Assembly (NCBI RefSeq): GCF_012769535.1
Contig: NZ_CP046565.1
Coordinates: 1,378,501-1,442,500, forward strand
Length of the DNA stretch: 64,000 bases
Source: Methylococcus geothermalis
Lineage (GTDB): Bacteria > Pseudomonadota > Gammaproteobacteria > Methylococcales > Methylococcaceae
Reading direction: 5' to 3'
Positions 34,006 through 43,068 of this stretch are shown here, in pieces. Under the pieces are notes generated by a model. The model did not search any database and was not told the DNA's origin. It was given only the letters and a program-made list of their open reading frames with translations. Positions within the stretch are counted from its first letter, which is position 1, and each line of letters opens with the position of its first letter. A program made the translations under genes and the position numbers.

Positions 34006-37000
34006 ATGACATATAATCGCACAGGCATTTTACTCCTGGGGATCACCTTGTTTTCACAGCTTGCCTCAGGATCCACATGTCAACCCCTTCCTGCAAGCGT
34101 TACTCCACCGGCTTCATTGATAGTAACGTCCTGCTATCAAAGCCTTCCAGGCGAAACTTATACATATGAAAACGTTAACATACTAAGTGGCGGCCAAATC
34201 ATCTTCGTCGATGGGCCTGGCGATACATATTTTAAGGCCAAATCAATCCTAATTGAGCAGGGAGGAGCGATGTTGGCTGGAAGCTATAGTACCCCTTTTG
34301 GTAGTAAAGGCGGTCACCTCCATATCCAGTTATATGGTAACCCACTCGATTTACCGATTGCATGCAAAAGTTCAGGCGGATGCTATCCGGCCGAGGCTGT
34401 GGGAAAGGGCTGTCTTCATCGAAAGGGATTTGTCAAAACAGACCCGTGCCAGGCAACTATCACACCAAAACAATATAACAGTTATTTTGAAGGCTATGAG
34501 GATTTATACTCATACGGCGGCTACTTCGGTCGCAAAGTGCTCGCGGTGAGTTATGGTGGGAGCCTTAAATTATTCGGCGCTAAGGGCGTGGAGAAGAACA
34601 AGCGAGTAGATAATGACCCATCGCCAAAGAAAGTTCGAAGCTGTAATATTCCTCGCCCCGCCGATCAAAGCAATATTGACAAATGGGCCGCTGAAACCGG
34701 AATAAGTTGGGTAAGGCTTAACGCCGATGTCCAAGAAGGAAGAACGGAACTCGTACTCGACCGCGATGTCAACTGGTCACCTAATGACCTGATTGTCATT
34801 GGAACCACGGATTGGCATGTCGGTCATTCAGAATTGTCAACTATCCGTTCAGTTAATGCAAACCAAATCAGTCTTTCCACCCCCCTGAAATACAACCACA
34901 ACGGAAAACCGTATACTGTACCGCCAAGCTCTAAATTAACTTCACCCAACAATAATGCGCAGCTCGAAGTCGAAATGAGAGCCGCGGTAGGGCTGCTATC
35001 TCGAAGCATTACCATCGAGTCGCTAGGGAGCACCTCAACGGACGCATTCCCAGCAGCCAACGAATGCGGCCTTCCCCAGCAGATTTTGACACCAAATCCA
35101 TCCTGTTATTTTGGCGCCCACTTAATAGTAAGGCAGGGTTTTGCGGATTTTCAAATACAAGGAGTTGAATTTCTACACATGGGGCAGGGTGGTGCAATCG
35201 GCACCTACCCGGTTCACTTTCACCTCGTCAAAGACGCCTCATATACAAATACCTTCGTACGCGACAGCTCGATCTGGGATTCGAATACGCGATTTATTAC
35301 CATTCACGGTTCGCATGGAATTGAGCTGTCACGTAACGTTGGCTATCTCTCCATGGGCCATGCTTATTATTTGGAGGACGGCTCCGAAATTAACAACGTT
35401 CTATGCCAGAATCTTGGAATTACCGCTCGTGCTGCCTTCATGGATTATTTTAATGGGACCGCATCGGATAGTCCGGAGCATCGCTATATTCCGCCCATAC
35501 TCAACGCCATGAATGATGGGTCGGTGCAAGGCAGCGATGCTGCCTACCCAACCATGTTTTGGATGATGAATACATACAACGAATTTGTTGGCAACCAAGC
35601 AGTCGGGGTGCAAGGCTTCGGCGTTTGCTATTGGCCCCTTAGTTCAAGTGTCAGCGGGCCGAGTATGCGGCTTCACTGGGCATCAGGCTCCAATAGCGAC
35701 GCCGACTATGCGAACTACAATGTGCAAGGCGCAAGACAAGCGCCACTCAAGCGGTTTCGTGGCAATGGTTGTACTACAGCACCGTATGCCTTTATGTCCG
35801 AACGTCAAAGTCTCACACCCAATACGACGTTAATAAGCAAACCACTGTCTGATGCCAGTGCAAACCTAGGACAGCCTTTAGTCGTTCTTCAAAACACCGA
35901 TGAAGCGACTCAACAGGCCTCCAAGCCTCAGGTCGCTAGCAATTTTTATCCAACCTTTCACCCGACTAAAGGGAACCCTAACCCTAACTGCAGTTCCCAG
36001 CCTACCGGTACGAATGTTAATAACGCTTCCTGTGCTGCCTCGATAATTGACCGCCTCACGACATCGTTCAATTGGGCTCAGACAAATTTTGGCTCGATTT
36101 GGTTACGGCCTTGGAGTTGGGTGGTAATTAATAGCGCTATAACCGACCAGCTATTCGGTGGCTTAGGGTTCGTTAGCGGGGGCAGCTGGAATCAAACCCT
36201 GCCACAACAACTTGCGATAGTAAAAAACTCAATTTTCGTTGGAAGCGTAAATCCTTCGGATCAGAATTCTGGACAACATGGCCCAACCATTCTCGCATCA
36301 TCTCCTCCCAGCTCTAATCCCTTTATGAATTCGGAATGCACCAGCTCGGGCGGATATTGCTTTTTGCCGTCGGACGGTACGGGAGTTTATATGGGGGGAA
36401 TTAATCCGAAGCGGATGATTACCATATATGATGGCCCTTTCTTTTCGGATACAAATGTCTTCACGCGTATTCAAGACGAAACGATCGATATCCCTTCAGA
36501 ATACATCTACGACTCAACGAATCAAATTGCTTCGTCAGAAAATGGAAGCAATGTGTTAAGTTACACAGTGGCCAACGCAGCTATCGGATGGAAACAAACA
36601 AATGGTTTTTATTATCCACCTGTCTTTGCCTTTAAAAATACGTCTTTCGATATGGACAGCATTCGACACAATGTTCTTGATGAGAATATATTATATTCGT
36701 CAGGAACAGCAGCTCCAGGTCAATCGGTAACATACACCGTCACAGATATGGGCGCTACTTCTATTGACGCCACCACGATCTTGAATGATCTTGATGGTAG
36801 CCTCAACGGCTTGATTCCATCATTCAACTCGCCATTCCCGAAGAAAAGCGCAAATAAAACCTCTGGGTTGAGCAACAACCCGTTCTACGATGTTCCAATC
36901 TCGGTTGGGCAATGTAATTCCATAGGAACGCAGACCGTCCCTCATGAATTCGTGTCGACAATCATTTCCAGATTAAGCCAGATAAACTCCTCTTCGTGGG

Positions 37001-37941
37001 AAACAGATGGAAACTGGGGTGCCGGGGAGCCTGCGGTTGCGGTGTACCGTCAGCTTATTACAAATAGCACGGGCGACTTTTGCTGGTCAAAGCAGAAGGT
37101 TTGCCTACCCGGAGAAACGGATTGCTGTCGAAGGGGAACATTTTTCGTTGGCACTCAGACAGGTTCTGCTCCAGGCCTCACGATGAATAACGGCACCTAC
37201 TATATTGATACCGTTCTTCCTTCCTCCTATCAGACACAACCTAACATTGGGCAACTCGTCAACTTTGCTGCGGACAATACCTATGCGGTGTTTAACCTGT
37301 ATGGAAATACTCGCACTACAGTGACTTACCAGATTTATGTTGGAACGGATTTCAGTATCGCGGACAACTTTAGGTGGGTCCTGGCGAACCCGCACGTCAA
37401 CGAAGGTGGGAATGGAATACAGATTAACGACTTGAATGGAACGCCAACGGCTAGCAGTGCGGTTGGACTTGATGAAAACGGCATTCTTACCGTTGTATTA
37501 TCACACGAAGGGTATAGGAATTACGCAAAAATCAACTCTTCTGAACCGTGTTATCCCGCTAACTTGTGTTCGGCAAAAGAAAATAACACGATGGGCTCAC
37601 AAAAAACCTCGTGTGTTGTTAGTAAAAAGTTTAAGGAGGTTGGGCTTCAAGACGATATAAATTCCATCTGCAATTATTGGGTGACGCGAACCTCTCGGGA
37701 AGGGGCTGATGGCGTTTTTTTGAGCGATTGCCCTCAAGGGGGATGCTTGGGCTTTCGCTTTACATTGCCTTCAGACTTTGAACCACCCTCTACGCCAGAT
37801 GGTATCTTGAATTTCGTACTACCTGGAAAATATGCTAGCTGTTACAAGAGAGAGAAGCCCTGGACTATTGGACTTTTGCAAGTCCCATCAAGTAATGCGA
37901 CGTGCCCTGTTCCAACGAGCGAGAACTTCTGTGGGGAGTAG
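34006..37941 (+). CDS. Secreted G8-domain / parallel beta-helix protein (CEMIP/TMEM2-like)
   Basis: A 1311-residue protein with an N-terminal signal peptide (GILLLGITLFSQLASGS). Residues about 50-115 resemble a G8 domain (GGQIIFVDGPGD, GSKGGHLHIQLYGN). A segment near 255-300 (DRDVNWSPNDLIVIGTTDW, ISLSTPLKYNHNG) and the region from about 400 to 475 (TYPVHFHLVKD at 400-410, ITIHGSHGIELSRNVGY, LEDGSEINNVLCQNLG) follow the pattern of animal CEMIP/KIAA1199 and TMEM2, which are hyaluronan-degrading or -binding proteins. The C-terminal half is Cys- and Ser/Asn-rich and unrecognised. Codon use is much more AT-rich than in neighbouring genes and IS elements flank it, so recent transfer is likely. Activity and substrate are unknown. 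Confidence 0.8.
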   Translation: MTYNRTGILLLGITLFSQLASGSTCQPLPASVTPPASLIVTSCYQSLPGETYTYENVNILSGGQIIFVDGPGDTYFKAKSILIEQGGAMLAGSYSTPFGSKGGHLHIQLYGNPLDLPIACKSSGGCYPAEAVGKGCLHRKGFVKTDPCQATITPKQYNSYFEGYEDLYSYGGYFGRKVLAVSYGGSLKLFGAKGVEKNKRVDNDPSPKKVRSCNIPRPADQSNIDKWAAETGISWVRLNADVQEGRTELVLDRDVNWSPNDLIVIGTTDWHVGHSELSTIRSVNANQISLSTPLKYNHNGKPYTVPPSSKLTSPNNNAQLEVEMRAAVGLLSRSITIESLGSTSTDAFPAANECGLPQQILTPNPSCYFGAHLIVRQGFADFQIQGVEFLHMGQGGAIGTYPVHFHLVKDASYTNTFVRDSSIWDSNTRFITIHGSHGIELSRNVGYLSMGHAYYLEDGSEINNVLCQNLGITARAAFMDYFNGTASDSPEHRYIPPILNAMNDGSVQGSDAAYPTMFWMMNTYNEFVGNQAVGVQGFGVCYWPLSSSVSGPSMRLHWASGSNSDADYANYNVQGARQAPLKRFRGNGCTTAPYAFMSERQSLTPNTTLISKPLSDASANLGQPLVVLQNTDEATQQASKPQVASNFYPTFHPTKGNPNPNCSSQPTGTNVNNASCAASIIDRLTTSFNWAQTNFGSIWLRPWSWVVINSAITDQLFGGLGFVSGGSWNQTLPQQLAIVKNSIFVGSVNPSDQNSGQHGPTILASSPPSSNPFMNSECTSSGGYCFLPSDGTGVYMGGINPKRMITIYDGPFFSDTNVFTRIQDETIDIPSEYIYDSTNQIASSENGSNVLSYTVANAAIGWKQTNGFYYPPVFAFKNTSFDMDSIRHNVLDENILYSSGTAAPGQSVTYTVTDMGATSIDATTILNDLDGSLNGLIPSFNSPFPKKSANKTSGLSNNPFYDVPISVGQCNSIGTQTVPHEFVSTIISRLSQINSSSWETDGNWGAGEPAVAVYRQLITNSTGDFCWSKQKVCLPGETDCCRRGTFFVGTQTGSAPGLTMNNGTYYIDTVLPSSYQTQPNIGQLVNFAADNTYAVFNLYGNTRTTVTYQIYVGTDFSIADNFRWVLANPHVNEGGNGIQINDLNGTPTASSAVGLDENGILTVVLSHEGYRNYAKINSSEPCYPANLCSAKENNTMGSQKTSCVVSKKFKEVGLQDDINSICNYWVTRTSREGADGVFLSDCPQGGCLGFRFTLPSDFEPPSTPDGILNFVLPGKYASCYKREKPWTIGLLQVPSSNATCPVPTSENFCGE

Positions 37942-38052
37942 TTTGGGAAATTCGTGGCTGTATTTGCATTAAGCGTGGAAATGGAATTGCCAGCACCGCG
38001 AGTGTCACCATTTTTCGCGAAACCCGACAGGACGTCCGAGTCATCCTGGGAG

Positions 38053-39140
38053 GGCGTTGGTGCATAAATCCGCAGACGGAGCCATTCTATGCGGCCCATG
38101 CAGACTGACGCGCGTCCAGAGAGTGTCTAAACACGGGTTACCGGAAAGCCAAGCGGCCAAAGCCAAAGCTAAATGCCGGGTGACGAACTGGCCGGACGAC
38201 GACCGGGCACGGGTGCGGCGCGGTGATGTGATGGTTTGGTTCGAGGAAGACTTCTTGCGTCATCACTGGCACGGGAAAGCCACCGGCCACCGGGGGAAGC
38301 CGTTGAAATATTCGGATATAGCGATTCAAACCTTGCTGATGCTCAAGGCGGTGTTTGGATTGCCTTACCACTCGGTGGAAGGTCTGGCGGGTTCGCTGAT
38401 GCGCCTGATGGGCGTGGCTTTGCCGGTCCCGGATCCTACCCAAATGTCGCGGCGCGCGAAGCGCCTTGCGGTCATTCCGCGCAGGGAACGGCCGGGGCCG
38501 GTGTACTGGGTGGTGGACTCCACGGGATTGAAAATCCACGGCGAAGGCGAGTGGAAAGTCCGTCAGCAGGGGGCAGGCAAGCGCCGGACCTGGCGCAAGG
38601 TGCATTTGGCGGTGGATGGCCACGCCAAGGACGTGATCGGCATGGAGGTCACCGCGGTCGAGTGGGCGGATGGCGAGGTGTTCGAAGGCTTGGTGGAGCA
38701 AGTCGAAGGCCCGATTGAACAGATCGCCGGCGATGGCGCTTATGACACCCGCCGTGCCTATGAGGTCGCCGTTTCGCGGGAGGCACGGTTGGTGGTACCG
38801 CCACGCGACAATGCCGTTCCATGGGAAGACGGTCATCCACGGAACGACGCGCTGCGGCAGATCGCTGAGCAAGGAATGGCGGCTTGGAAGAAAACCACGG
38901 GTTATCACTGCCGCAGCCTCGCGGAAAACGCCATGTACCGCCTCAAGCAACTGTTCGATGGCAGCCTGGCCTCCCGCCTGTTCGAAACCCAAGTGACCGA
39001 CGTTCATGTGCGGATTGCCGCGATGAATCTCATGACCTACCTTGGCATGCCGATTTCGGTTCGGGTAGGGGGCACTTCATCCTGAAGTCTGCACGGTCAA
39101 GGGGGGAATGTAGCCATGAGTCTATTTATCCACCAACGCC
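38053..39140 (+). mobile_element. IS5-family (IS903-like) insertion sequence, intact
   Basis: A 1088-bp element bounded by inverted repeats GGCGTTGGTGCATAAAT (38053-38069) and ATTTATCCACCAACGCC (39124-39140), which differ at one position. It carries one intact DDE transposase. A deleted relative with the same ends is found at 41386-41679. I could not identify a target duplication with confidence. Confidence 0.85.
38123..39085 (+). CDS. IS5-family transposase
   Basis: DDE transposase of the IS903-like branch of IS5. It has the N-terminal DVMVWFEEDFLRHHW and KYSDIAIQTLLMLKAVFGLP segments and the catalytic residues in WVVDSTGLKIHG (D), IAGDGAYDTRRAY (D) and SLAENAMYRLKQL (E), in one uninterrupted frame. 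The GTG at 38123 gives 320 residues, close to the usual length. The frame is open back to a TTG at 38057 inside the terminal repeat, and an ATG at 38228 is another option. The element may be active. Confidence 0.88.
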   Translation: MSKHGLPESQAAKAKAKCRVTNWPDDDRARVRRGDVMVWFEEDFLRHHWHGKATGHRGKPLKYSDIAIQTLLMLKAVFGLPYHSVEGLAGSLMRLMGVALPVPDPTQMSRRAKRLAVIPRRERPGPVYWVVDSTGLKIHGEGEWKVRQQGAGKRRTWRKVHLAVDGHAKDVIGMEVTAVEWADGEVFEGLVEQVEGPIEQIAGDGAYDTRRAYEVAVSREARLVVPPRDNAVPWEDGHPRNDALRQIAEQGMAAWKKTTGYHCRSLAENAMYRLKQLFDGSLASRLFETQVTDVHVRIAAMNLMTYLGMPISVRVGGTSS

Positions 39141-39490
39141 TCGTCACGGCGAAACTGATGGATTTGCCTTGGCTCAGCAAGGACGAAATTGTGCGGGCGT
39201 TCCATGCCAAGGCAATTTGGTAGAGCTAGCAGCATGCCTTTACACATATCTCTGCCAGACAACGGAAAATCAATGGTATGCGGCAAGCGTAGGCAACGCG
39301 GCTATGTGTGGCCTACAACGCCAGATGCCAGGAATGCCGATGATTTCAAGCATTCGGGCGGTTGGTGCAAAAAAGATGTGTGTAATGGTATAAGCTAGCA
39401 GGTATTGACCGGGGCGCGCCAGGATTAAACTGGTGCCGCAGGTTTTGTCTGACTACATGTTTAACAACCCCAGCGAAGGAAAGACTCCAG

Positions 39491-40069
39491 ATGACTAGAA
39501 CCCCGAAAGCATTCGCGTTGTTCGCCGTTTTCGTTCTCTTCTTGTTCGGCTGCGCGTCGCAGCCGCTGACTCGCTCTGAAAAAGAAGCCCAGCGGGCGGA
39601 AATCCGCTCGATGGCGAGCCAGACCATGGCGCAGCTTTATCAGAATTATCCCGAGGCCAAGGCTCGCGTCCGCAAGTCGGCCGGTTATGCGGTGTTCAGC
39701 GACTTCGGCTTGAAGATCATCTTCGGCGGTGGCTCGCACGGCGAAGGTGTCGCCATCAACAATGCCACCCAGAAGGCGACCTTCATGAAGATGTTCGAGC
39801 TTTCGCCGGGGCTGGGCTTCGGGGCCCAGAAGTTCCGCGTCGTATTTCTGTTCGATACGCAGGAAGCCTTCGACAAGTTCGTGAATTCGGGCTGGGAGTT
39901 CGGCGGGAATACCGAGGCCGCTCTGCAGACAACCACCCAGGGTGCGGGTGGTCGTCTCGGGGTCACCGTGTCGCCGGGCGTGACCATGTATCAGATCAGC
40001 GAAGCCGGCGCCATCGTCGGCATCAGCATCGCCGGTGCCAAGTACTACAAGAACGACGATCTGAACTAG
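39491..40069 (+). CDS. SYLF (YSC84-like) domain lipoprotein
   Basis: A 192-residue lipoprotein with a lipobox LFGC (Cys21) after a hydrophobic signal, so it is probably anchored in the outer or inner membrane facing the periplasm. The rest is a SYLF/YSC84 lipid-binding domain (KSAGYAVFSDFGLKIIFGGGSHGEG, GVTMYQISEAGAIVGISIAGAKYYKND). An AAGGAAAG ribosome-binding site precedes the ATG. It starts 350 bases after the IS5 element and is convergent with the symporter gene. Its physiological role is not established. Confidence 0.88.
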   Translation: MTRTPKAFALFAVFVLFLFGCASQPLTRSEKEAQRAEIRSMASQTMAQLYQNYPEAKARVRKSAGYAVFSDFGLKIIFGGGSHGEGVAINNATQKATFMKMFELSPGLGFGAQKFRVVFLFDTQEAFDKFVNSGWEFGGNTEAALQTTTQGAGGRLGVTVSPGVTMYQISEAGAIVGISIAGAKYYKNDDLN

Positions 40070-40099
40070 CCCCGACCGGGCGGGAATCGGCGCGGAGTC

Positions 40100-41362
40100 T
40101 CACTTCAGCGCCTTTTCCCACCGGCTCACCACCGCCGCGGCCACGCCGTTGCCGAACACGTTGGTCGCGCTGCGTCCCATGTCCAGCACCTGGTCGATCC
40201 CCAGCAACAGCAGCAAGCCCTCCGCCGGCAGGTCGAACATGTCCAGGGTGGCGGCGATGACGAGGAGGGACGCCCTCGGCACCCCGGCGATGCCCTTGCT
40301 GGTAAACAGCAGCATCAGCAGCATGAGAAGCTGGTCCGCCGGTGCCACCGCGATGCCGTAGGCCTGAGCGATGAACAGCACGGCGAACGTCATGTACATC
40401 ATGCTGCCGTCCAGGTTGAAGGAATAGCCCAGCGGCAGCACGAAGCCGCAGATGCGCTCGGGGCAGCCGAAGCGTTCCAGTTGTTGCAGCAGCTTGGGAT
40501 AGGCCGCTTCGCTGGTGGCCGTGGCGAATGCGATCAGTGCCGGTTCGCGGACATGCCGTAGCAGGCTGGTGATCCGCCGGCCCAGCAGCAGGAAGCCGAC
40601 GCCGCCGAGCAGCGTCCACAGCACGGCCAGGCCGAGGTAAAACTCGCCGATGAAGATGCCGTAGGAGCCCAGCACACGGAAGCCATTCTTGGCGACCATC
40701 GAGGCCATCGCCGCGAACACCGCGACCGGCGCGAACTGCATCACATAGCCGGTGACCTTCAGCATCACATGGCCCAGGGAGTCCAGCAGCCGCACCGTGG
40801 GTTGGGCCAGTTCGCCGAGCTGGGCGCAGGCGATGCCGAAGAAAATCGAGAACACCACAATCTGCAGAATCTCGTTCTGCGCCATGGCCTCGAAGAGGCT
40901 CCTGGGGACCACGTGCGCGACGAACGAGGCCAGCGTGGGGTCATGCTTCTGCAAGCCCGTGTCGGCGCCCGCCGCCGGCAGCTCCAGATGCAGTGCCTCG
41001 CCCGGCGCGAGCAGATTCACCAGGGCCATGCCGATCATGAGGCTTACCAGCGAGGCCGAGAAGAACCACAGGATGGCCTTGCCGCCCACCCGCCCGACGG
41101 TACGCGCATCCCCCATCTTCGCCATACCCACGACCAGGGTCGCGAATACCAAAGGCGCAATGATCATCTTGATCAGCCGCATGAAAACGTCCGTCAATGC
41201 GCCGAACACATTCATGATGCCGGTCAGCGCCTCGCCTTTGCCGAGGGCGAGATTCAGGGCCTCCCCGGCGATCACGCCGAGAAGGATCGCGGCCAGTACG
41301 TAGAGCGTCTGATGGTTTGCACGCGAAGCGCGAATCGGAGGATTTGAACCTGAGGTCTTCAT
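40100..41362 (-). CDS. Dicarboxylate/amino acid:cation symporter (DAACS family)
   Basis: Sodium- or proton-coupled importer of C4-dicarboxylates or glutamate/aspartate in the inner membrane. Eight or so hydrophobic segments and the family motifs are present: the serine-rich ALIAFATATSEAAYPK loop, PLGYSFNLDGSMMYM and DQVLDMGRSATNVFGNG. The ATG at 41362 gives 420 residues. The frame stays open upstream to 41398, but that part is encoded by the terminal repeat of a transposon fragment 23 bases before this ATG. The native promoter region has therefore been replaced, and expression may be altered. The exact substrate cannot be told from sequence. Confidence 0.9.
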   Translation of the reverse strand: MKTSGSNPPIRASRANHQTLYVLAAILLGVIAGEALNLALGKGEALTGIMNVFGALTDVFMRLIKMIIAPLVFATLVVGMAKMGDARTVGRVGGKAILWFFSASLVSLMIGMALVNLLAPGEALHLELPAAGADTGLQKHDPTLASFVAHVVPRSLFEAMAQNEILQIVVFSIFFGIACAQLGELAQPTVRLLDSLGHVMLKVTGYVMQFAPVAVFAAMASMVAKNGFRVLGSYGIFIGEFYLGLAVLWTLLGGVGFLLLGRRITSLLRHVREPALIAFATATSEAAYPKLLQQLERFGCPERICGFVLPLGYSFNLDGSMMYMTFAVLFIAQAYGIAVAPADQLLMLLMLLFTSKGIAGVPRASLLVIAATLDMFDLPAEGLLLLLGIDQVLDMGRSATNVFGNGVAAAVVSRWEKALK

Positions 41363-41385
41363 GTTTGCGTTTCGGGTTCCTGGTG

Positions 41386-41679
41386 GGCGTTGGTGCATGA
41401 ATTGGCCGAACGCGGCATTCTATGCGGCCCATCCAGCCTGAAGCGCGTCCAGCGCGTGTCGAAGCCAGGGGTGCCGGAGGGCCAAGCGGCCAAAGCCGAA
41501 GACAAAAACCGGATGACGACCGTGCGCTGGTGCGGCGCGGTGATGTGACGGTTTGGTTCGAGGAAGAGTTCTTGCATCATCACTGGCACAGGAAAGCCTC
41601 CGGCCCCGGGGGAAGCCTTCCTGAGGAAAATGGGGGGAGAAGGGAAATGTTGCCATTGGTTGATTTATGCACCAACGCC
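41386..41679 (+). mobile_element. MITE-like internally deleted copy of the IS5-family element
   Basis: A 294-bp element with the same ends as the intact IS at 38053: GGCGTTGGTGCATGAAT (41386-41402) and ATTTATGCACCAACGCC (41663-41679). The left 200 bases match the start of the full element, including the transposase N-terminal codons (the VWFEEEFLHHHWHRKAS reading), but frameshifts and a large internal deletion remove the rest. It could be mobilised only by a transposase supplied in trans, such as the copy 2.2 kb away. It abuts the 5' end of the symporter gene. Confidence 0.85.
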
Positions 41680-41775
41680 TGACGGTTATGCAAGTCGAAC
41701 TGGCCGGCCGGTAGTCGCAGCCGATTTATAATCGGCTTCAACTCATTGTTTTAGAAACATTTTGATGCTGAGTCT

Positions 41776-41805
41776 TTGACTTCGCGTTTGACCGTGGTGT
41801 AAATT
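41776..41805 (+). promoter_or_regulatory. Candidate promoter of yjdM
   Basis: TTGACT (41776-41781), 18 bases, TAAATT (41800-41805), 40 bases before the ATG. Both boxes are moderate matches. Confidence 0.4.
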
Positions 41806-41845
41806 CCGCGCACTTTTCTTGTAGCCTGACCCCCAAAGGTATTTC

Positions 41846-42187
41846 ATGAGCAATCTCCCTCGGTGCCCACAATGCGATTCTGAATTCACCTACGAAGACG
41901 GTGACATATACATTTGTCCGGAATGCGGGCATGAATGGCCAAAAATTGCGACTTCCGAGAGTGCCGATACCGGTAGGGTAGTGAAAGACGCTTATGGCAA
42001 CGTCTTACAAGACGGGGACAGCGTGACGATAATCAAGGATCTTAAAATCAAAGGTTCGTCGTCGGTGATTAAGGTCGGCACCAAAGTCAAGAACATTCGT
42101 CTGGTCGACGGCGACCACGACATCGATTGCAGGATCGAAGGCATCGGCGCGATGGGTTTGAAATCGGAGTTCGTTAAGAAAGCCTAA
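41846..42187 (+). CDS. yjdM: PhnA/YjdM-family zinc-ribbon protein
   Basis: A 113-residue protein of the YjdM (formerly PhnA, 'alkylphosphonate utilisation operon') family. The N-terminal zinc ribbon has Cys7, Cys10, Cys24 and Cys27, and the C-terminal SH3-like barrel carries [28 protein letters not shown]. Despite the old name the family is not clearly tied to phosphonate use; no phn gene is nearby. Its function in this organism is unknown. Length is normal for the family. Confidence 0.92.
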   Translation: MSNLPRCPQCDSEFTYEDGDIYICPECGHEWPKIATSESADTGRVVKDAYGNVLQDGDSVTIIKDLKIKGSSSVIKVGTKVKNIRLVDGDHDIDCRIEGIGAMGLKSEFVKKA

Positions 42188-42212
42188 ATCAACTTGACCT
42201 GGCGGGAGGAGA

Positions 42213-42232
42213 GGCGAATTTATTCGCTTCTG
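42213..42232 (+). terminator. Weak hairpin after yjdM
   Basis: GAGGCGAA and TTCGCTTC around a TTTA loop (one G-T pair) lie 26 bases after the stop. There is no T-run, so it is only a possible terminator. Confidence 0.3.
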
Positions 42233-43068
42233 CAAGCAACGCCCCATACTTAAGCTGTTGCGACTTGATCAACGAAAAATAATCCAATCCATTGCTGGAT
42301 GTTCGAGCAGCCTGGAATCGAGCCCTCGCCGATTATCCTGGCTCACGCAGCCTGGCTTTGTTTTTTGCTAACAACCTGCTTACTCAGTGGTTTCACAGCG
42401 CCAAAAAATGATGGAGCGCTGGATCGATCGTCGGTGGCGGCGAGGAGCTCGCCGGGTTGGATTTCGTTGAGGTGATGCACGCGCGCGGGGATGTGACGTT
42501 GGTGCCGACAGACGAAGTTCAAGGTGAAGGCAGCCGAGGGAGCTTCGGTCTGCAAAGCGATTCCAGAAGGGGTGATGATTTCGTTGGAAGCGCGGGTGCG
42601 GCCCATAAAAAGCTGGCGACCAGCCTAAGAGGGGGACTAGCACTGGTCGCCGGCGAATGGGAGATGATGAACCGTGAATAGTCGCCAGCGCCAAAGAGAC
42701 GGCGGCTGATTCACGGTGCATAGTTCATCATGTCTGTGTGTCCTGAATGTGTTCGGAATGTCAGCGTTCCGTAAACGCCGTTTCCCCAACTCAAGGCAGT
42801 GAACGGCTGCACGACGACGCTCCTCGATGTCCTCGCAGTGTTCACGACAATGCCGGGTCATCCGGCGTACTTGTTCACCATCAAAGCCTTTGCTGGCGAT
42901 GGAGGCAAGGGCCGAGGTCCAAGATTTTCGTGACTACTGAGTCATCTGCGATACCCGGCTTCGGAACGCCTGGGCTTTCCGTATTGAAAGTTGTTGCTTA
43001 CTCGGAACGCGGTGACGCATCATGAGCCAACCCGGTTCGATTCTTCCACCAAACCCATAGGTGCTGAT
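42233..43068. other. Gene-poor accessory DNA between yjdM and the SOD gene
   Basis: No gene is supported here. Short open frames exist on both strands, for example minus-strand codons around 42640-42900 reading ASIASKGFDGEQVRRMTRHC, but none has a recognisable domain, a good start or a consistent length. The stretch looks like remnants. Within it lies an imperfect palindrome, ATGATGAACCGTGAAT (42664-42679) against ATTCACGGTGCATAGTTCATCAT (42709-42731). Confidence 0.5.
42715..42766 (+). repeat. Diverged short repeat, copy A
   Basis: About 52 bases running GGTGCATAGTTCATCATG and on to CGGAATGTCAG. It aligns without gaps to copies at 43957 and 44374 around the core TAGTTCA-CATG followed by an AT-richer half. 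Roughly 60% identical to copy B by eye, so ancient or fast-evolving. Confidence 0.5.

Noticed and set aside
38041..39150. Target-site duplication around the IS5 element
   Set aside because: The bases flanking the two ends do not match, so no duplication can be claimed.
42343..43025. Short open frames on both strands in the yjdM-SOD gap
   Set aside because: No start signals, no recognisable domain, and overlapping frames on both strands of similar length, so none can be chosen.
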